This document shows, piece after piece, positions 23,055 through 26,645 of a DNA stretch of 26,645 nucleotides (position 1 is the first letter of the stretch; every line of letters begins with the position of its first letter). Location: positions 1 through 26,645 of the forward strand of contig MLAK01001222.1 of the NCBI GenBank assembly GCA_001839685.1, in the 5' to 3' direction. A model generated the notes under the pieces. It saw only the letters and a list, made by a program, of their open reading frames with translations, did no database searches and was not told the origin of the DNA. Origin of the DNA: Tritrichomonas foetus (taxonomy: Eukaryota > Parabasalia > Tritrichomonadida > Tritrichomonadidae). Made by a program: the position numbers and the translations under genes.

Positions 23055-24819
23055 ATTTTTTTTATTTATATCAAAATTATTAATATTTTTTTTATACTTC
23101 ATTTTTGTATTTTGGAAAACATTATAATTTTCGATGGAGGGTCATATGATAATAAAAAGCACGATTTATGATAAGAAATAATCAAGATATTAATGCTATA
23201 AAATCACTTTTTATCTCAATAATTCTCAGAAATTTCTGTGGGGTTTATTTTTTTCTCACAATTTTTTTTTGGATTTGGTTTTCTCTGTATCTTGATTTTT
23301 AAATTATAATATTTATATATTATTAATAGGATTACAATTAAATAATTTTTAGATGACAATAATATCAACAATTATTCATTTAGATCTCTCAATNGTCTTC
23401 TACATCTAGAGCTAGTTAGTTTGTATACATCTTTTTTATTTCATTATTAATCCGAGAGGAATTGAATGATATTCAATACTTTATTAAAGTGATTTGTTTC
23501 ATTTCTTCTTCAATATTTGAGATTCAATCAAAAAGTTGATCAAAATAAAATTGATTTACAAATGAATATATTATTTTGGTGAATATCTTGTTAATTTTGA
23601 TCGTTGTCTGACTTTCAATCTGATGATTATTCATATTTCTGTTTCATCTCGCATATACTTTCGATAGATGTGAGAAAAAACGTAACAAATGTATGCGACA
23701 CGAGTAATTCGAACCAATAAATCGCAATTTTGGCCAAAATACTGATTGTTGATATTGATAATGAAAGGATTAGTTATTCATCATCCTAACACCAAGTTTT
23801 CGGATTTTTGAGTGATCTGATGATTCTCCGTATCGAATAATTAAGGATAATATATTCAATTATTTGAATGTCTGTTTTCATCATACTTATCAAAAATTGA
23901 ATAGAGTGATCTAAAAAAACAGACTTATTTTATTTTTATTGAAATTGCCATCATGTTTTGATCAAAGATGAATTTTCCGGGATTATCATTAGCTTTTTCG
24001 AAAAATATAATTATTATTTCAAAAGGCGATAAACTAGAAAAAATTGAAAATATTTTGCTCAATTTTAAGATTTTCTTTCCAAAAGTGATGAGAAAGTGTC
24101 TATATGAATATGAAAATATGATGGTATGAAATAGGTAGAATTCAGATTTCGATATTTTGATAACAAAATAATTACAACATGGATAACAAAATCATTTAAT
24201 TTTAAATCAAATACGTTTGAATTGTATAGAAACTAAACTTTTCTTTCAATTTTTCAATATGAATCTGAAATGTTATTCGAATTGATTTTCATACAGGGAC
24301 ATGCAAATTATTCTCATACGATTCTCTCTTCTTGTGGCAATAACAGAATTGTGCATGCCTCTATGATTTTTTTACATTTCATAGAGCTTTTCTATTTAAC
24401 AGAAATCATTAATTCGCGAATTTTGCTTTTTACAAAGAGTTTCATATTCATTTACTTTTTTAGATCTTAGAATGAAAACGAAAGATACATTTTTTCATCG
24501 ACAAGAGAAACTAAAGCAGTGATAACTTTATCATCAATCAGTATTGAATAATTCAATAGTTGAAAGGTCGAAAATCTTGAAATTGAATATATTATTTTTA
24601 TTTCTATTCAAAATCCTGGTGATTAATTTTGATAATTTTGAATTGAGTATTGAAAACATGATGAATAGAAATTTCATTACATTTATTGAAAGCTATATGT
24701 TTTTCAAACATTTATCGAATTTTAAAGTAAAAATTAATTTATTGGTAAGTAAAAATGATTTGAAAGATCAAAAATTCAAATAAAATAATTTACGGCGATT
24801 CGACTATTCTTTCTTCATC

Positions 24820-26301
24820 ATGTCTTTGATTCATCCAAACCTCCCACAATCAGTCATAGTTCAAAACGCATCTATCACGCCATCCTCATCAACGCCAACT
24901 ATGGTTGGTCTCATTAATTCCCCAAATGGAATATCACCGTCACTTTCAACGCTTGAACAGTCACAAAAAGATTCTGTTTTGCCTTCTTATTCAGATGAAA
25001 TTCCGGTCATTAATCCGAATCAAAGTACAATCAACAATCAATTAAATGGTCATATCGGCAGCCCCAGTCGGAGTTCGTTTAAAACGCCAATCAGCAAGGA
25101 AATAACAAATAAATCGCCTGATGAAGTCGAAATAAATGATTCTCTACTGCTGGATGTCCTCAAGAAAAAAGATTACAAATATGTCAAGCCAATCGGCCGG
25201 GGTGGAACCGCGACCTGTCATGTTGTATATTCAAATCGATATATGATGAATTTTGTGTGCAAAAAGATCATTTTAGACAATAATGTGATATGTTCACAAT
25301 GTGAACTGATTGCTTTGCAAAAGCTGAATTCGAGTGAAATAATTCGAATGTATGACTTTGAGATTCTCCCGAGCTGCATTTTCCTGTTTCTCGAATATTG
25401 CCCGAACGGTTCACTTCAGGATTACATTCGAAAAGAGGGGCCGCTATCTGGTAAAAAATTGTATGGTGTTGTAAGGACACTTTTGAATGCAATAAAATTC
25501 ATCCATGATAACAGATTTGCCCATCTCGACATAAAACCATCAAATATCTTAATTGACAAATATGGGAGAGTCAAGCTTGCTGATTTTGGGATTTCCAGGT
25601 TCATGAAACAAGGCTGCAATGTCAGCAACCAACGAGCAGGCACAATAATATTCATGCCACCTGAATTATTCACATCATCATTTTTTGATCCATTTTCAGC
25701 TGATATTTGGAGCCTTGGTGTTACTTTTTACTACTTGGCTACAAAAAAAGTTCCCTGGTCAACAGTCAGTTTGGAATATACCAAAAACTCAATACTTAAT
25801 GCCTCTATAATGTTTCCTCCTTCCTTCAATGATAAAAATTTTGCATACATGATTCGAGAAATGCTTAGAATTGATCCAAAAATTCGATTAAATGCTGACA
25901 GGCTACTCCAAATGCCGTTTTTACAGAACATTGATCGAAAAGACTGCGCTTTAATCAAAAATAAAGAGGTAACAATTTTTGGAATACCTCAAGATGGGTT
26001 TTCGCATGTTCCTACTTCAAGCTCGTTGAATCCAAATCTCTTGAAAAAGGCAATTCATCCACATTGGAATAATCAGAGTTACAATTTCTGTCAACAATCA
26101 AACCAGAGTCTAAATGTTCCAAATCAGATTGTAAATTGTAATTGTACAGGACAAAAATGTGAATGTGCACAATATCATAAAAATTTATTGAAACTTGACC
26201 AGCTAGCAAATGGATCTCAGTCTCAACTGAGAAAAGTGTATGGATCAATGGCAATTGGGCAAAGTTTCGGAATGATGAAAAGACGAAAATCAATATTGTG
26301 A
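24820..26301 (+). CDS. Ser/Thr protein kinase with HLD catalytic loop
   Basis: 493 residues. Residues 1-110 are Ser/Pro/Asn-rich and probably disordered. The kinase domain (about 119-369) has a glycine loop (GRGGTA, 126-131), Lys148 (FVCKK), Glu162, HLD (235-237) in HLDIKPSN, DFG 255-257 and PPE 280-282. All residues for phosphotransfer are present; Leu replaces the HRD Arg, so activation probably does not depend on the usual Arg-phosphate contact in the activation loop. The subfamily is unclear. The tail (380-493) is Asn/Ser-rich and has a compact cysteine cluster, CNCTGQKCEC followed by His453, which might bind metal. Start ATG 24820 directly follows an initiator-like TCATC. The 5' part is somewhat richer in G and C than the flanks (43% in the row 25141-25200). 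Confidence 0.92.
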   Translation: MSLIHPNLPQSVIVQNASITPSSSTPTMVGLINSPNGISPSLSTLEQSQKDSVLPSYSDEIPVINPNQSTINNQLNGHIGSPSRSSFKTPISKEITNKSPDEVEINDSLLLDVLKKKDYKYVKPIGRGGTATCHVVYSNRYMMNFVCKKIILDNNVICSQCELIALQKLNSSEIIRMYDFEILPSCIFLFLEYCPNGSLQDYIRKEGPLSGKKLYGVVRTLLNAIKFIHDNRFAHLDIKPSNILIDKYGRVKLADFGISRFMKQGCNVSNQRAGTIIFMPPELFTSSFFDPFSADIWSLGVTFYYLATKKVPWSTVSLEYTKNSILNASIMFPPSFNDKNFAYMIREMLRIDPKIRLNADRLLQMPFLQNIDRKDCALIKNKEVTIFGIPQDGFSHVPTSSSLNPNLLKKAIHPHWNNQSYNFCQQSNQSLNVPNQIVNCNCTGQKCECAQYHKNLLKLDQLANGSQSQLRKVYGSMAIGQSFGMMKRRKSIL

Positions 26302-26645
26302 TATAGGAATTTTTGTCTTCCATATAGGTTTTTTAATATATTGCATATTTTATATGTTTATTATTAAACTTCGTAAAATAGTTGATCATTCAGTATTGAT
26401 TTCATTTTTCTTTTAATTTGATTCTCTTTTCTTTTTTTGATTCTCTTTTCTTATTTTGACTAGAGATGTTCGAATAATGTCACCCGGTTCACAATTTTCT
26501 GAACATTCACAATATTTTGATAAGATGAAAAANAAAAGACGTTNATTTTCTTTAATTTAGATTTTTCATTGTCATAACATGAAGATATTAAGCTCATAAT
26601 TACCAGAAAGGTGCAGCTCCACTTATTAAATATAAATATACCAAT
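26302..26645. other. AT-rich 3' flank with a direct repeat and two ambiguous bases
   Basis: No gene is seen. A TAAA about 60 bases after the stop could serve in polyadenylation. N bases occur at 26533 and 26544. A 17-base repeat lies at 26417-26452. Confidence 0.5.
26417..26452. repeat. 17-base direct repeat, two copies
   Basis: TTTGATTCTCTTTTCTT occurs at 26417-26433 and 26436-26452, a period of 19 bases, about 115 bases after the kinase stop. It is probably slippage in pyrimidine-rich DNA. Confidence 0.7.

Larger units (their letters stand above)
21803..24819. other. 3-kb gene-poor region with decayed coding fragments
   Basis: No intact gene is convincing. The left half has coding-like fragments (22146-22316 on minus, 22447-23054 on plus). 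The right half (23055-24800) is AT-rich, with an unassigned 53-codon ORF at 23968-24129 on plus. The frame at 24544-24783 begins with TTG and the one at 24270-24470 lacks any domain; both are judged chance. An N occurs at 23394. The last bases (TCATC, 24815-24819) are the presumed initiator of the kinase gene at 24820. Confidence 0.5.

Noticed and set aside
22867..23127. 86-codon plus-strand ORF
   Set aside because: Its second half is a Phe/Leu/Ile run typical of AT-rich noncoding DNA, and an overlapping frame (22839-23054) reads more like protein.
23706..23715. GGTTCGAATT on the minus strand as a tRNA B box
   Set aside because: The flanks do not pair into T, anticodon or acceptor stems, so no tRNA fold is possible. 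No tRNA or rRNA was seen elsewhere.
24544..24783. 79-codon plus-strand ORF before the last kinase
   Set aside because: It begins with TTG rather than ATG, has no domain, and its composition matches translated AT-rich DNA.
1..26645. CRISPR arrays, insertion sequences, Maverick-type or other transposons
   Set aside because: No spaced repeat array, transposase, integrase, polymerase or terminal inverted repeat was recognised.

Overview
The window looks like nuclear DNA of a parabasalid (trichomonad) protist, most likely Tritrichomonas foetus or a close relative. It is very AT-rich between genes (about 20% GC in a 60-base row that I counted), and its long ORFs show no recognisable introns. The gene content is typical of trichomonads: several divergent protein kinases and pseudokinases, a GP63/leishmanolysin-like surface metalloprotease, a long multi-membrane-span class III nucleotide cyclase, a divergent ankyrin-repeat protein, a bacterial-type PI-PLC X protein and an RCC1-like protein. 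A TCA-containing, initiator-like element sits just upstream of most start codons. The species call is inference from this content, not from a database match.

Layout, left to right. 1-1341: AT-rich, no gene seen. 1342-3309 (+): SNF1/MARK-like kinase with two large insertions and an Asn/His-rich tail. 3310-3793: convergent spacer with a 33-T run and a stop-interrupted ORF remnant. 3794-6283 (-): one protein carrying a pseudokinase, a coiled coil and an active-looking TKL-type kinase. 6726-7724 (-): a stand-alone pseudokinase. 7725-8939: divergent promoter region with two kinds of regularly spaced motifs. 8940-10934 (+): GP63-like metalloprotease with signal peptide and membrane anchor. 11562-13521 (+): ankyrin-repeat gene broken by a frameshift. 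13890-14994 (+): PI-PLC X-domain gene broken by one extra T in a T run. 15249-20020 (-): membrane nucleotide cyclase with PAS and catalytic domains, also split by a frameshift. 20675-21802 (+): RCC1-like protein ending in a CaaX prenylation motif. 21803-24819: 3 kb without a convincing gene but with decayed coding fragments. 24820-26301 (+): Ser/Thr kinase with an HLD catalytic loop. 26302-26645: AT-rich end.

Most of the genes are signalling components: kinases, pseudokinases, a cyclase, a phosphoinositide phospholipase and an RCC1-type propeller. Trichomonad genes are generally transcribed singly, so this is not an operon, and a shared pathway is only a possibility. The most notable items are the JAK-like pseudokinase-kinase order next to a second pseudokinase, the prenylatable RCC1 protein, the cyclase with Gln in place of the catalytic Arg, a TCAAT..TTAG-type element directly before three unrelated start codons, and three frameshifted genes in a row between 11.8 and 17.0 kb. 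Those frameshifts, together with three N bases in the window, leave open whether the breaks are assembly errors or real decay.
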